From Psychrobacter jeotgali (GTDB lineage Bacteria > Pseudomonadota > Gammaproteobacteria > Pseudomonadales > Moraxellaceae), in assembly GCF_904846315.1 (NCBI RefSeq), contig NZ_CAJHAF010000001.1:744001-808000 (forward strand): 64,000 nucleotides of DNA, written 5' to 3'. Shown here piece after piece: positions 1 to 8,728 of the stretch (positions within the stretch are counted from its first letter, which is position 1; every line of letters begins with the position of its first letter). The notes under the pieces were generated by a model. It made no database searches, was not told where the DNA came from, and saw only the letters and a program-made list of their open reading frames with translations. The position numbers were made by a program, and so were the translations under genes.

Positions 1-147
1 ATCGACAGCTACTTGTGCTTGCAGACTCTCAAGCGACTGCTGTTTTTGGGCCGCCGCTACTTCCTGATATTTGGTCTCGACGATACGCTGCAATACTGAA
101 GGAATATCAGCATTGTTTTTATTATCTGTATTTAAGCTTGTAGTCAT
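1..147 (-). CDS. trpC: Indole-3-glycerol phosphate synthase, N-terminal part (cut by window edge)
   Basis: Only the first 49 codons are inside the window; the frame stays open to base 1. The reading from the ATG at 145-147 (reverse strand) gives a short variable head and then a stretch VLQRIVETKYQEVAAAQKQ, which matches the usual TrpC opening (a helix of the form LxRIVxxKxxEV). The enzyme closes the indole ring of 1-(2-carboxyphenylamino)-deoxyribulose phosphate in tryptophan synthesis. It lies 57 bases downstream of trpD on the same strand, the normal trpG-trpD-trpC order of Pseudomonas and Acinetobacter relatives. Function is inferred from this short N-terminus plus context. Confidence 0.85.
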   Translation of the reverse strand, partial: MTTSLNTDNKNNADIPSVLQRIVETKYQEVAAAQKQQSLESLQAQVAVD

Positions 148-204
148 AAGGGGGTCCGGATTGCAGTTCATTCAAATAGGTTATTGGTTTGATATCTGTA
201 AGTC

Positions 205-1329
205 TTAAGCATTCGCCGCCAGCCTTTGAGTATAAGCTGCTAATGATTCAAGCTTTTTCAAAGCATCGCCATTTTGGATAGCTTTTTGAGCACGGCTAAC
301 TCCATTAGGGTAATTACTAGCCAGTCCGGCGGTATATATGGCGGCGCCCGCATTGAGGGCGATCATATCGCGGGCTTTTAGAACTGCGCGGTCATAGGTG
401 TCTTCACCAGATAAGGCTGCTCGAATAAGCGCTAAGCTTTGCTCTGGCGAATCTACATCAAGGCCAATTAGGGTTTGTGATTCAATACCCGCATCTTCTG
501 GCATCAGCTCATAAACTGAGATCTCACCATTCTTTAATTCAGCTATAGTGGTTGAAGTGGCAAGACTGATCTCATCTAAACCATCTTTAGCACCAACCAC
601 CATGACGTGATTGGCGCCTAAGTTTTTCATAACCTTTGCTAATGGCTCACAGAGCTGGGCGGTAAATACCCCAATAACTAGGTTAGGTACGCTGGCAGGG
701 TTAGTTAACGGGCCTAAAATATTAAAAATGGTGCGAGATTTTAATTCACGGCGTACCGGATTGGCATAACGCATAGCGCTGTGATGATTTGGCGCAAATA
801 AAAAGCCCACACCTTCATTTTCAATACATTGTTTTGCTTGCTCCGGTGTCAGCGCCAAGCTAATACCGGCCTGCTCAAGTAAATCTGAGCTGCCAGATTT
901 GGTAGAGACGCCGCGGTTACCATGTTTGGCAACTTGGGCACCAACTGCCGCCGCTACCAAAGCAGAGGCGGTAGAAACGTTGAATAAATTGGCACCATCA
1001 CCGCCGGTACCGACAATATCAACCAAATAATCACAGCCCTTGGGCTCGATATTAGCGGCCAAGGCGCGCATAGCACTAGCAGAAGCGGTAATCTCGTCTA
1101 TGGATTCACCTTTCATGCGCAGACCCGTTAATATAGCACCCATCATAGCGTCGCTACACTTGCCTTGCATAATGATAAGCATGACTTGGTACATCTCATC
1201 AAAGGTTAGATCAATATGCTGAAAGATTCTACCTAAAGAGGTGGTCAGTATTTGATGAATATTCTCGTCTGATAGCTGAGCGATATCTTGCGGGTTTTTT
1301 ATACTTTTTATTTTATTATCTACATCCAT
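205..1329 (-). CDS. trpD: Anthranilate phosphoribosyltransferase
   Basis: Transfers the phosphoribosyl group of PRPP to anthranilate, the second step of tryptophan synthesis, in the cytoplasm. The PRPP/magnesium loop GTGGDG is at residues 107-112 and the conserved KHGNR is at 135-139, followed by SKSGSSD-like residues. At 374 residues it is a free-standing enzyme, slightly long for the family because of about 25 extra N-terminal residues; it is not fused to TrpG as in E. coli. It sits between trpG (132 bases upstream) and trpC (57 bases downstream) and is probably cotranscribed with both. Confidence 0.97.
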   Translation of the reverse strand: MDVDNKIKSIKNPQDIAQLSDENIHQILTTSLGRIFQHIDLTFDEMYQVMLIIMQGKCSDAMMGAILTGLRMKGESIDEITASASAMRALAANIEPKGCDYLVDIVGTGGDGANLFNVSTASALVAAAVGAQVAKHGNRGVSTKSGSSDLLEQAGISLALTPEQAKQCIENEGVGFLFAPNHHSAMRYANPVRRELKSRTIFNILGPLTNPASVPNLVIGVFTAQLCEPLAKVMKNLGANHVMVVGAKDGLDEISLATSTTIAELKNGEISVYELMPEDAGIESQTLIGLDVDSPEQSLALIRAALSGEDTYDRAVLKARDMIALNAGAAIYTAGLASNYPNGVSRAQKAIQNGDALKKLESLAAYTQRLAANA

Positions 1330-1352
1330 AATAATCTCACTGGTTATTGTCT

Positions 1353-1402
1353 TTTTTATAAGTCGCTTCTTACAAGTTGCCTTTTATAAGTTGCTTTTGT
1401 AA
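1353..1402. repeat. Degenerate short tandem repeat in the trpG-trpD gap
   Basis: Three imperfect copies of a unit resembling TATAAGTTGCTTTT lie head to tail inside the 132-base gap between trpG and trpD. The copies differ by several substitutions and in length (about 13-16 bases). No hairpin or open reading frame explains them. They look like decayed slippage products and have no demonstrated function. Confidence 0.45.
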
Positions 1403-1461
1403 ATTACATTGCAGGCTGTTCTGCTAGATATTCTTAGAAGCTATTCCTTTAAGTATCGTCA

Positions 1462-2085
1462 CTAGCCTACTTTTGGTAGTTCATCCGAGCTCAGTACTGC
1501 CAGATTATGAATCTGCAAAAAGTTATTAAGCAGCTGATATCCAGCTTCACTTAAAATAGATTCAGGGTGGAACTGTACGCCTTCAATAGCGAAGTCCTTA
1601 TGCCGAAAGCCCATAATCTCTTCCATACTACCGTCTGCGTTCTGTGTCCAAGCAGTCACCTCAAGGCAGTCAGGTAAGCGCTCTTTATCGACGACTAATG
1701 AGTGATAACGCGTAAACTGTGAGGGATTAGCAAGCTCAGCAAATACCCCTTTATTATTGTGATAAACCGCCGATAAACGACCATGCATAACTGCGCCTGC
1801 TTTGATAACGTGACCACCAAAGGCTTGCCCAATAGCTTGATGTCCAAGGCAAATACCTAGGATCGGAATGACTCCTTTAAAAGTATCAATGACTTCCAAG
1901 GAGATACCAGCACGATCTGGGTCACAAGGCCCAGGGCCAATAACTATCACCTCGGGCGCCAAAGTTTTAATTTGTTCAATAGTGACCTGATCATTACGCC
2001 AGACGGTGATGTCCTGCTGTAGTTCACCGAAGTACTGTACAATATTGTACGTAAAGCTGTCGTAATTATCGATCATTAGAATCAT
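1462..2085 (-). CDS. trpG: Anthranilate synthase glutamine amidotransferase component
   Basis: Releases ammonia from glutamine for anthranilate synthase (TrpE partner) and may also serve aminodeoxychorismate synthase. It is a class I glutamine amidotransferase: nucleophile Cys79 in [11 protein letters not shown], with His173 and Glu175 in FHPES completing the triad. The start [14 protein letters not shown] is the standard opening of the family. The length (207) is normal for a free-standing TrpG. It is the first gene of the leftward trpGDC block; trpE is not in the window. A possible -10 (TATAAT, reverse strand, 2109-2114) lies just upstream of the start, without a convincing -35. Confidence 0.96.
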   Translation of the reverse strand: MILMIDNYDSFTYNIVQYFGELQQDITVWRNDQVTIEQIKTLAPEVIVIGPGPCDPDRAGISLEVIDTFKGVIPILGICLGHQAIGQAFGGHVIKAGAVMHGRLSAVYHNNKGVFAELANPSQFTRYHSLVVDKERLPDCLEVTAWTQNADGSMEEIMGFRHKDFAIEGVQFHPESILSEAGYQLLNNFLQIHNLAVLSSDELPKVG

Positions 2086-2522
2086 CGTGGTTTCAATCCA
2101 GTTAGGTAATTATATTTTGTTAATATCATTTATTAAGCCAGTATTCAGTCAGCTTGTTCGGCACCAAATAAAATAGACTTTAATACTAGCAGCACTGTGT
2201 CAGTTTTGAAGTCAAGCAACTATAGCATTTTATCGGCGCTTGATATCTTAACACTATTTTGCTTTCTATAAAATGCAGCCCTAGCAGTCTCATAATCTCG
2301 ACAGGTAGTGGTGTAGCCTATGAAACTAATAAGTGATACCTGAGTGGATAAAGAGGTGAGTCGAGAAAGATATGAGCTAATAAAGAATAACAGTTCAGCA
2401 TTATGAGTCAGATATTGCTAAAATAGCATCAAATTTTTTATCATTCGCAAAATTTCACTCAATCTTAATAATAAATTGCAGTACCTTTCTAACCACAACT
2501 CTAACCACAACGGAGACTATTC
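2086..2522. other. Divergent intergenic region between trpG and glnA
   Basis: This 437-base AT-rich stretch separates leftward trpG from rightward glnA and must contain both promoters. I found no open reading frame of note and no convincing GG-N10-GC sigma-54 element ahead of glnA. The last 35 bases before glnA contain a 12-base tandem duplication, and the glnA ribosome site GGAG follows it directly. Confidence 0.6.
2489..2512. repeat. 12-base tandem duplication in the glnA leader
   Basis: Two adjacent copies, CTAACCACAACT and CTAACCACAACG (11 of 12 identical), end ten bases before the glnA start codon. The same CTAACCACAACG word occurs once more at 5925-5936. The second copy lies immediately ahead of the glnA ribosome binding site. 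Confidence 0.8.
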
Positions 2523-3932
2523 ATGTCGAATAAATTACTAGATCTTATCGAATCCTCTAACGCTAAATGGGTGGATTTTCGCTTTACAGATACCCGCGGT
2601 AAAGAGCAGCATATCAGCTTTCCGGCTTCCAGCGTCGACGAAGAGGTTATGGAAGATGGCAAAATGTTCGATGGCTCATCTATCGCAGGCTGGAAAGGTA
2701 TTGAAGCCTCAGATATGATTTTGCGCCCAGATCCAGAAACCGCTTTTATTGATCCCTTCTTTGATGCTGTTACCGTAGTTGTGACTTGCGACGTCATTGA
2801 GCCCTCAACCCTACAAGGCTATGATCGTGACCCACGTTCTATTGCGCGCCGTGCAGAAGAGTACTTAAAATCAACGGGTATCGGTGATACCGCTTATTTT
2901 GGCCCTGAGCCAGAGTTTTTTGTCTTCGATGAGGTCAAATGGTCGGTTGAGATGTCAGGGGTTAGCCATAAAATCGTTGCTGAAGAAGCGGCATGGTCAA
3001 CCAACGAAGATTATGAATGGGGTAACATGGGTCACCGCCCACGGGTCAAAGGCGCCTATTTCCCAGTTCCCCCAATCGATAGCTCACAAGATATGCGTGC
3101 GGTTATGTGTGAGCGTTTAGAAGAAATCATCGGCGAAGGCTGTATTGAAGTACATCATCACGAAGTAGCGCCTTGTCAGTCGGAGATTGGCGTCGCATTT
3201 AACACCCTAGTACGTAAAGCTGATGAAGTGCAGCAATTGAAATATGTGGTGCACAACGTTGCGCATCAATTCGGCAAAACCGCTACCTTTATGCCAAAGC
3301 CCGTCGTTGGCGACAACGGTTCAGGTATGCACGTGCATATCTCAATCTCAAAAGATGGGGTAAATACTTTCTCAGGTGATGAGTATGCTGGTTTATCTGA
3401 AAATGCCTTGTATTTCATCGGCGGTATTATCAAACATGCGCGTGCGCTAAATGCGATTACCAATCCGTCAACCAATAGCTACAGACGTTTGGTGCCGCAT
3501 TATGAAGCGCCGATTAAGCTGGCCTATTCAGCTTCTAACCGTTCAGCTTCTATCCGTATCCCGCATGTGAGTAGCCCTAAGGCAGTGCGTGTTGAAGCAC
3601 GTTTCCCTGACCCTGCGGCTAACCCATATTTAACTTTTGCCGCTCTACTGATGGCAGGTCTTGATGGTATTCAGAATAAAATGCATCCAGGCGAGGCCGC
3701 TGACAAGAACCTATATGATTTGCCACCAGAAGAAGAAGCGCAAATCCCAACGGTTGCTGAAAACTTAGAGATTGCTCTGCAAGCGTTAAAAGACGATCAT
3801 GAGTTCTTATTAAAAGGTGATGTGTTCTCAGAAGAGATGCTAGAAGCTTATATCGCCTTAAAAGAAGAGGAAGTACAGCGCGTTAACGTTACTGTGCATC
3901 CGGTAGAGTTTGATTTGTACTATAGCTGCTAA
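2523..3932 (+). CDS. glnA: Glutamine synthetase, type I
   Basis: Makes glutamine from glutamate, ammonia and ATP; the dodecamer is the main ammonium-assimilating enzyme. Length 469 equals the E. coli enzyme. Visible hallmarks are FDGSSIAGW near residue 50, the [19 protein letters not shown]/metal region, and NRSASIRIP. The adenylylation site is Tyr398 in NLYDLPPEE, so the protein should be controlled by GlnE, encoded at 59687-62554. A GGAG ribosome site precedes the ATG. A strong terminator at 4033-4066 ends the transcript, so it appears monocistronic; glnL and glnG (ntrB and ntrC) are not next to it here. Confidence 0.99.
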   Translation: MSNKLLDLIESSNAKWVDFRFTDTRGKEQHISFPASSVDEEVMEDGKMFDGSSIAGWKGIEASDMILRPDPETAFIDPFFDAVTVVVTCDVIEPSTLQGYDRDPRSIARRAEEYLKSTGIGDTAYFGPEPEFFVFDEVKWSVEMSGVSHKIVAEEAAWSTNEDYEWGNMGHRPRVKGAYFPVPPIDSSQDMRAVMCERLEEIIGEGCIEVHHHEVAPCQSEIGVAFNTLVRKADEVQQLKYVVHNVAHQFGKTATFMPKPVVGDNGSGMHVHISISKDGVNTFSGDEYAGLSENALYFIGGIIKHARALNAITNPSTNSYRRLVPHYEAPIKLAYSASNRSASIRIPHVSSPKAVRVEARFPDPAANPYLTFAALLMAGLDGIQNKMHPGEAADKNLYDLPPEEEAQIPTVAENLEIALQALKDDHEFLLKGDVFSEEMLEAYIALKEEEVQRVNVTVHPVEFDLYYSC

Positions 3933-4032
3933 TCCTTTTAGTAGAAGTGATTGATGCTAATAAATAATTAGCGTTAATAAGTGTTTAGCGTTGATATAGA
4001 AGTTTAAGTGCTATAAATATTACTTTTAAATC

Positions 4033-4066
4033 AAAGCCAGCTAAGTGAGTCTTAGCTGGCTTTTTT
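4033..4066 (+). terminator. Rho-independent terminator of glnA
   Basis: A perfect stem (AAAGCCAGCTAAG at 4033-4045 against CTTAGCTGGCTTT at 4051-4063) with a 5-base loop is followed by a run of T. Confidence 0.93.
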
Positions 4067-4240
4067 ATTATTAATAACTGCAATTTTTATAGCGCATTTA
4101 CTGTTATTGCTTTAAAAATAACGCATAATAGAAAGGTACAGTTGCTACACTTCAAGGCTGTTACAGTGCTATTGGTATAAATCTTATTTAGTACTGACTA
4201 TATAATAACTATCATTGCAAAATTACTAGGCTGACTGACT

Positions 4241-5005
4241 ATGACTGCATTATCAAAGCTTAATTGTTTAAAAAATAACAGAACGACAATGCTGACAGGT
4301 CTGATTATCGGAGTCATCAGCTTTTATATACCCTTTCATACACCTATGGCAAATGCGGCGCCGATTTATAAAGTAATTGATAAAAACACCGGTCAAGTTA
4401 CCTTTACTGATAAACCGCAAACTTATGAGCAGCAGGCTAATAAAAGTGTCAGTCAGATCGGAGTGACCACTGGTAATGCTACTAACAGCAGCTCAAATAG
4501 CCGCTCAAATCCAGTTAATAATAAGAATAATGACAATATCCCGTCCACTGATAGCACTCAAGCTACCGAACTCCAATCAACTTATCAGCAAGCAGTGAAC
4601 TATCAACTGGCTATTACTGAGCCTAGTGCAGAGCGCGCTTATCAGCGCCCTGCTCAAAGTATTGTAGTCAATGTGCAACTGTCACCTGCCTTGCAAAGCG
4701 GAGATAGTGTTCATATTTATTTGGATGGGGAAGAGGTTGCTAGAGGACTGAATGCTTCTATTGCAACTATAGATATGTTGCCGGGGCAGCATAGTATTCA
4801 AGCGTTAGTCAAAAATAAGCTAGGAGAAGTAATAAACACTGTAGAACGTACGGTCTATGTGATTCAAAATACGACCATGCTACAGAATAAGAAAAAACTA
4901 GCGCAGCAGTTGCAAGCTTATCAGCTGCTCCCTTGGCATCAAAAAATGCTTTTAAAGTTGCGTCAAAAAGATAGTGCTAAACCTCAGCCCGCTCTAACCC
5001 AATAA
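4241..5005 (+). CDS. DUF4124-domain envelope protein
   Basis: The first 40 residues hold a positively charged head, a hydrophobic segment (about 17-33) and an Ala-rich exit (ANAAP), so the protein is probably exported to the periplasm by Sec. Directly after it, PIYKVIDKNTGQVTFTDKP is the classic DUF4124 motif (Y/W-K...D..G.V.FTD.P). Then comes a Ser/Asn-rich linker (about 88-115) and a C-terminal domain with a beta-sandwich look (residues about 138-215). The family has no assigned function, but DUF4124 genes often lie beside glnA in gammaproteobacteria, as here. It has its own space upstream (about 170 bases after the glnA terminator), so it is probably separately transcribed. Confidence 0.8.
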   Translation: MTALSKLNCLKNNRTTMLTGLIIGVISFYIPFHTPMANAAPIYKVIDKNTGQVTFTDKPQTYEQQANKSVSQIGVTTGNATNSSSNSRSNPVNNKNNDNIPSTDSTQATELQSTYQQAVNYQLAITEPSAERAYQRPAQSIVVNVQLSPALQSGDSVHIYLDGEEVARGLNASIATIDMLPGQHSIQALVKNKLGEVINTVERTVYVIQNTTMLQNKKKLAQQLQAYQLLPWHQKMLLKLRQKDSAKPQPALTQ

Positions 5006-5031
5006 AGACTTCGAAACATATCGTTAAAACC

Positions 5032-5063
5032 AAAGGCGAGCATGATTTAACGTGCTCGCTTTT
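5032..5063. terminator. Shared bidirectional terminator
   Basis: GCGAGCA (5036-5042) pairs with TGCTCGC (5053-5059), flanked by A-rich sequence on the left and T-rich on the right. It lies between the convergent DUF4124 and SIMPL genes and can end both transcripts. Confidence 0.8.
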
Positions 5064-5086
5064 AATGTTTTAATTCAATCAGCAAA

Positions 5087-5824
5087 TTATTTTGCCAGCT
5101 CAATAGTGCCATTAGCCGTCACTGAGATAGTGCTATTGCCTGATTCAAAGCTTTGACTCGGTACAGAGGCATCAGCCATCTCAGCTCTTGCATTCATAGT
5201 ACTGTACATTGGGCGTGGATAATTACTACCGGTATTTAAACTGACATTAACCACCCGATAACCTTTAGCATTCCAAGCACGGGTCAGGTTCTTGGCTTGT
5301 TGCTGAAAGGCACGCGAAGCGTCGGTCATGAGCTTTTGCTCCAGCGCATCCTTTTTACTGTCAGAAACCCCAAAGTTTAGATTTTCCATAACTAAGGTTT
5401 CTTGCAAGTCAGCAATGAGCTGGCTGGTCGCTACAAAATCAGTGCTCTTTAAGTCAATATTGACCTGTCCGGTCCAGCCGATTATTTTGTCATTTTTATC
5501 ATAACGTGGATAAGTACGTTGTTGTCCGGTACTGACAGTCACGCTAGGGTAGCGTTTGGCTATGCTTAATGCATTATTGATAGAGGTATTTAAAGTTGTG
5601 GCTAAGGCTTTCGCGTCTGTTGCTTGCGCTTTTTTATACATACTAGCGGTGACTTCATCATTGGCGACTTCTTCTTTAACCTCAGTTTGAAAGCTAAGTT
5701 GATCGTAGCCAGTGGGCTCAGCATGGGCACTGCTCATCATAGCTGTCATCATAGCGGTAAATAAAAAAGCTGAACCAGAAGCAGCTGCTGCTGTTTTAAT
5801 ATTATTCATTGAGATAGTTTTCAT
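5087..5824 (-). CDS. SIMPL-domain (DUF541) periplasmic protein
   Basis: Residues 1-35 form a Sec signal peptide ending in SAHA|EPTG. The rest fits the SIMPL/DUF541 family: a YPSVTVSTGQQRTYPRYD stretch, an NIDLKSTDF strand, and a late NVSLNTGSNYPRPMY-type segment are typical of the BP26/YggE-like fold. The biochemical role of the family is unclear; some members have been linked to oxidative stress or form oligomeric channels. The ribosome site AGGAGGA seven bases before the ATG is close to perfect, suggesting strong translation. It is transcribed toward glnA and shares the 5032-5063 terminator. Confidence 0.85.
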   Translation of the reverse strand: MKTISMNNIKTAAAASGSAFLFTAMMTAMMSSAHAEPTGYDQLSFQTEVKEEVANDEVTASMYKKAQATDAKALATTLNTSINNALSIAKRYPSVTVSTGQQRTYPRYDKNDKIIGWTGQVNIDLKSTDFVATSQLIADLQETLVMENLNFGVSDSKKDALEQKLMTDASRAFQQQAKNLTRAWNAKGYRVVNVSLNTGSNYPRPMYSTMNARAEMADASVPSQSFESGNSTISVTANGTIELAK

Positions 5825-5924
5825 GGTTTCCTCCTAAAAGTATAAATAATATAATAGTTTAACGTAGGTAAAGTTACCGTTAACTATCGTATAGGTTTTA
5901 TTTTACTTCGCCTTGGAAGTTAAT

Positions 5925-5936
5925 CTAACCACAACG
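5925..5936. repeat. Third copy of the 12-base word seen before glnA
   Basis: CTAACCACAACG is identical to the second repeat unit at 2501-2512. It lies about 100 bases upstream of the SIMPL gene and 60 bases before the SRP RNA -35. Chance recurrence of a 12-mer within 3.5 kb is unlikely but not impossible. Confidence 0.5.
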
Positions 5937-5992
5937 AACCATAGGCTAGTAGTTTTTATCTGCTATAACCTTTATAAATTTTGCGTTAGGGG

Positions 5993-6020
5993 TTGTAATA
6001 GCGAAAAAACCTTGTATAAT
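5993..6020 (+). promoter_or_regulatory. Sigma-70 promoter of the SRP RNA gene
   Basis: TTGTAA at 5993-5998 and a perfect TATAAT at 6015-6020 are separated by 16 bases. Transcription would begin around 6027-6029, exactly where the RNA's 5' pairing strand starts. Confidence 0.85.
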
Positions 6021-6028
6021 CTGCAACT

Positions 6029-6137
<109 letters not shown>

Positions 6138-6176
6138 TTTTTTTTGCCTAAAATTTATTTAGCAGACCTTATCGTT

Positions 6177-6210
6177 CCCTTTAATATATACAGATTAAAG
6201 GGTTTTTTTT
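6177..6210 (+). terminator. Second terminator downstream of the SRP RNA
   Basis: CCCTTTAAT (6177-6185) pairs perfectly with ATTAAAGGG (6194-6202), followed by eight T. It backs up the SRP RNA terminator and insulates the next gene. Confidence 0.9.
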
Positions 6211-6427
6211 GCTTAAAATTTTATCTGCTAGAGTGGCAGCATTATCAGGATGAAATAGCTTATAATGCTTCTTAGTTAGAAGGGATACGTTGCATAGACA
6301 GGTTTTAAACGCTACGATAGTCAGTCAAACTCGTTATTATTGAGTCATTTTTAGTTTTAGTTATTTCGACTTTCAAAATTATTAATCTATGAATTCATTG
6401 CTAAGCCAGTAGGAAAGTGACCTCTCT

Positions 6428-7249
6428 ATGAGCGATACTCAAGACCTTCTCTTAAGGCAACATAAAAAACAGCAACGTCAGATCCAGCAGCGTCAAATTT
6501 TGGCGATGATGGGGATAGGGCAGTGGGTGCAACCTAACTCGCCGACGCTAGCGATAGATGAGATATCTGCGTCTATAGAGCAAGCGTTAACCGCTCAGCA
6601 ACCAACCTCTTATCAACCTGTGGATTCTGAGCCTGAGCTTAAAGATATTAATAATCAAGCACTTATTAATAATGAAGAAAATAGTTCTCAGTTTGAGGAT
6701 GCGCCGGTTGATGTCGAGGATGCAGAAGTAGACAGTGTAGATATTGCAAGTGTATCTATAGCAACACCAGCAAATGTAGAACAAGCCGTTGAGCCCTTGT
6801 TAGATAAAGTGTCAAATAAAGTCACAGCGCCTGTTATTAATGAAAGCTTAGAGGAAGGTGCTGATGAGCAAGATAATGTCAGCTTTGATAAAGTCGCGCC
6901 GTTTGATTTGCAAGGGGCACGCTACGGCGATTGGATAGTGATGGTTGATATCCAAGCACTTAACAATGACAGTCAAAAACTCTGGCAAAATATTACCCAA
7001 GCGTTATCATTAACTTGTGAGACCACTTCATTCCCCATTTGCGTAGGGATGGATACTGCTGAGCTTGCCAACGCCAGCCTTGCCGGCTATCTATTTAAAA
7101 TAGGTAGAAGTGAAGATATCAAAGTGGCGGCCTTAACGGAACTGCCGGAGGGCTTGACTCATCCTAATATTGCACAGGTACCAAGCTTAGATGAAATGCT
7201 TGCCGATAGTGCTCTCAAACGTGACTTGTGGCAACAAATATCTCAATAA
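6428..7249 (+). CDS. holD: Probable DNA polymerase III psi subunit (HolD-like)
   Basis: I recognise no closer family, but three blocks line up with E. coli HolD. Residues 23-38 (QILAMMGIGQWVQPNS) resemble the chi-binding N-terminal peptide with its LGITQW motif. The core at about 159-240 has a similar strand/helix order, including LWQNITQALSLT. The C-terminus SALKRDLWQQI resembles TARAALWQQI. Psi ties the chi subunit and SSB to the clamp-loader complex. The protein is twice the E. coli length because an acidic, low-complexity linker (about 41-158) separates the N-terminal peptide from the core. E. coli holD precedes rimI; here serC follows 90 bases downstream. The assignment is inferred from short motifs and overall order. 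Confidence 0.65.
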   Translation: MSDTQDLLLRQHKKQQRQIQQRQILAMMGIGQWVQPNSPTLAIDEISASIEQALTAQQPTSYQPVDSEPELKDINNQALINNEENSSQFEDAPVDVEDAEVDSVDIASVSIATPANVEQAVEPLLDKVSNKVTAPVINESLEEGADEQDNVSFDKVAPFDLQGARYGDWIVMVDIQALNNDSQKLWQNITQALSLTCETTSFPICVGMDTAELANASLAGYLFKIGRSEDIKVAALTELPEGLTHPNIAQVPSLDEMLADSALKRDLWQQISQ

Positions 7250-7339
7250 ACCTAAAAACAGCTGTTATACATAGTTTTTATAAAATGTTTTTTACTACTC
7301 TTTACCTATTCCCTTTATTCGACACCATATAGGACTGTA

Positions 7340-8479
7340 ATGATGACCAATGCTACTGCTGATAATAATGCTGACAAGAAGTCTACACCGCATCGTCTAC
7401 CTAACTTTAGCGCTGGACCGGCAACGATACCCACTGCGGTGCTGCAGCGTGCGCAAGAGGAGTTGCTCGATTGGCAAGGTAGCGGTGTATCAGTGATGGA
7501 GATGAGCCATCGTAGTAAAGACTATATAGCGGTGACTGAAAAAGCCGAAGCTAAGCTGCGCTCATTGATGGCTATTCCTGATAATTATAAAGTGCTGTTT
7601 TTGCAAGGCGGTGCCAGCCTACAGTTTTCAGCTATTCCATTGAACTTGTTAAATGGCGGGCGTGCTGATTATTTAACGACCGGTGCATGGTCGGGTAAAG
7701 CGATCAAAGAAGCGCAGCGTTATGCCAAGCTTGGTTTAGGCGAGGTGAATCTGGTCGCTAGCGGTAAAGACAGTAATTTTACTGATGTGCCAGAGGTAAG
7801 CGAGTGGAATACAACTCTAGATGCCGCTTACTTTCACTACTGCGCTAACGAGACTATTCATGGTCTACAAATATTTGAGCCGCCACAAGTCGATGTGCCG
7901 CTCGTTGCCGATATGTCATCCTCTATTTTATCGCATCCTGTAGATGTATCGAAGTTTGGCATGATCTATGCTGGTGCGCAAAAAAACATCGGTCCTGCTG
8001 GTTTAGTGATTGTCATTATTCGTGAAGACTTATTAGGTAAGGCCAGCGAATGGTGCCCGCTACTGATGAACTACGAGCATCAAGCCGAAAAAGAATCAAT
8101 GTCGAATACGCCAGCGACCTATTCTTGGTATTTAGCTGGACTGGTATTTGAGTGGTTAGAAGAACAAGGCGGGGTTGAAGCTATTTACAAAATCAATCAG
8201 CAAAAGGCAGATTTGCTCTATAAAACCATTGATGATAGCTCTTTTTATAACAATCCAGTGGCGCATAAGTATCGCTCTATCATGAACGTTCCTTTTACTT
8301 TAGCCGATAGTAATCTTGATAAAGTGTTCTTAGAAGAATCAGAAAAAGCAGGTTTTTTGGGTCTAAAAGGTCATCGTGATGTCGGCGGCATGCGTGCCAG
8401 TATTTATAATGCAGTATCGCTTGATTGGGTACAGCAACTGGTTGACTTTATGAAGGACTTTGAGCAAAAGTACGCTTAA
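7340..8479 (+). CDS. serC: Phosphoserine aminotransferase
   Basis: Converts 3-phosphohydroxypyruvate to phosphoserine (serine synthesis) and also acts in pyridoxal phosphate synthesis; PLP enzyme of the class V aminotransferases. NFSAGPATIP at residues 22-31 is the family opening, the PLP lysine is Lys215 in YAGAQKNIGPAG, and the C-terminal GLKGHRDVGGMRASIYNA is characteristic. About 18 extra residues precede the family start, so a downstream start is conceivable, but no other ATG fits. The gene is followed by a strong terminator. Confidence 0.97.
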   Translation: MMTNATADNNADKKSTPHRLPNFSAGPATIPTAVLQRAQEELLDWQGSGVSVMEMSHRSKDYIAVTEKAEAKLRSLMAIPDNYKVLFLQGGASLQFSAIPLNLLNGGRADYLTTGAWSGKAIKEAQRYAKLGLGEVNLVASGKDSNFTDVPEVSEWNTTLDAAYFHYCANETIHGLQIFEPPQVDVPLVADMSSSILSHPVDVSKFGMIYAGAQKNIGPAGLVIVIIREDLLGKASEWCPLLMNYEHQAEKESMSNTPATYSWYLAGLVFEWLEEQGGVEAIYKINQQKADLLYKTIDDSSFYNNPVAHKYRSIMNVPFTLADSNLDKVFLEESEKAGFLGLKGHRDVGGMRASIYNAVSLDWVQQLVDFMKDFEQKYA

Positions 8480-8519
8480 ATTTAAAACTGTTAGCTCATT
8501 TAAGCTTTAAAAGAATAAT

Positions 8520-8553
8520 AAAGGTGTAACTGCGAAAAGTTGCACCTTTTTTT
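8520..8553 (+). terminator. Terminator of serC
   Basis: AAAGGTGTAACT pairs with AGTTGCACCTTT (one G-T pair), loop GCGAA-type, followed by T residues. Confidence 0.9.
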
Positions 8554-8728
8554 ATAGAAAATTCGATAGCTTGTTAGCCCAATGATTTACAGTACCCTGT
8601 GCTTATCTTGGCAAATTATTAGGTTAAAAAAGCGAAATTTGTTATGATGAAAATTCGCAGTTTGGCAATATAGCTCATTTATATGGCTTTAATAGCTTCT
8701 ATTATGATAAAAACTCTATGTTAATCTT

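Noticed and set aside
2101..2522. Sigma-54 (NtrC-type) promoter for glnA
   Set aside because: I looked for GG-N10-GC spaced elements upstream of glnA and found none convincing.
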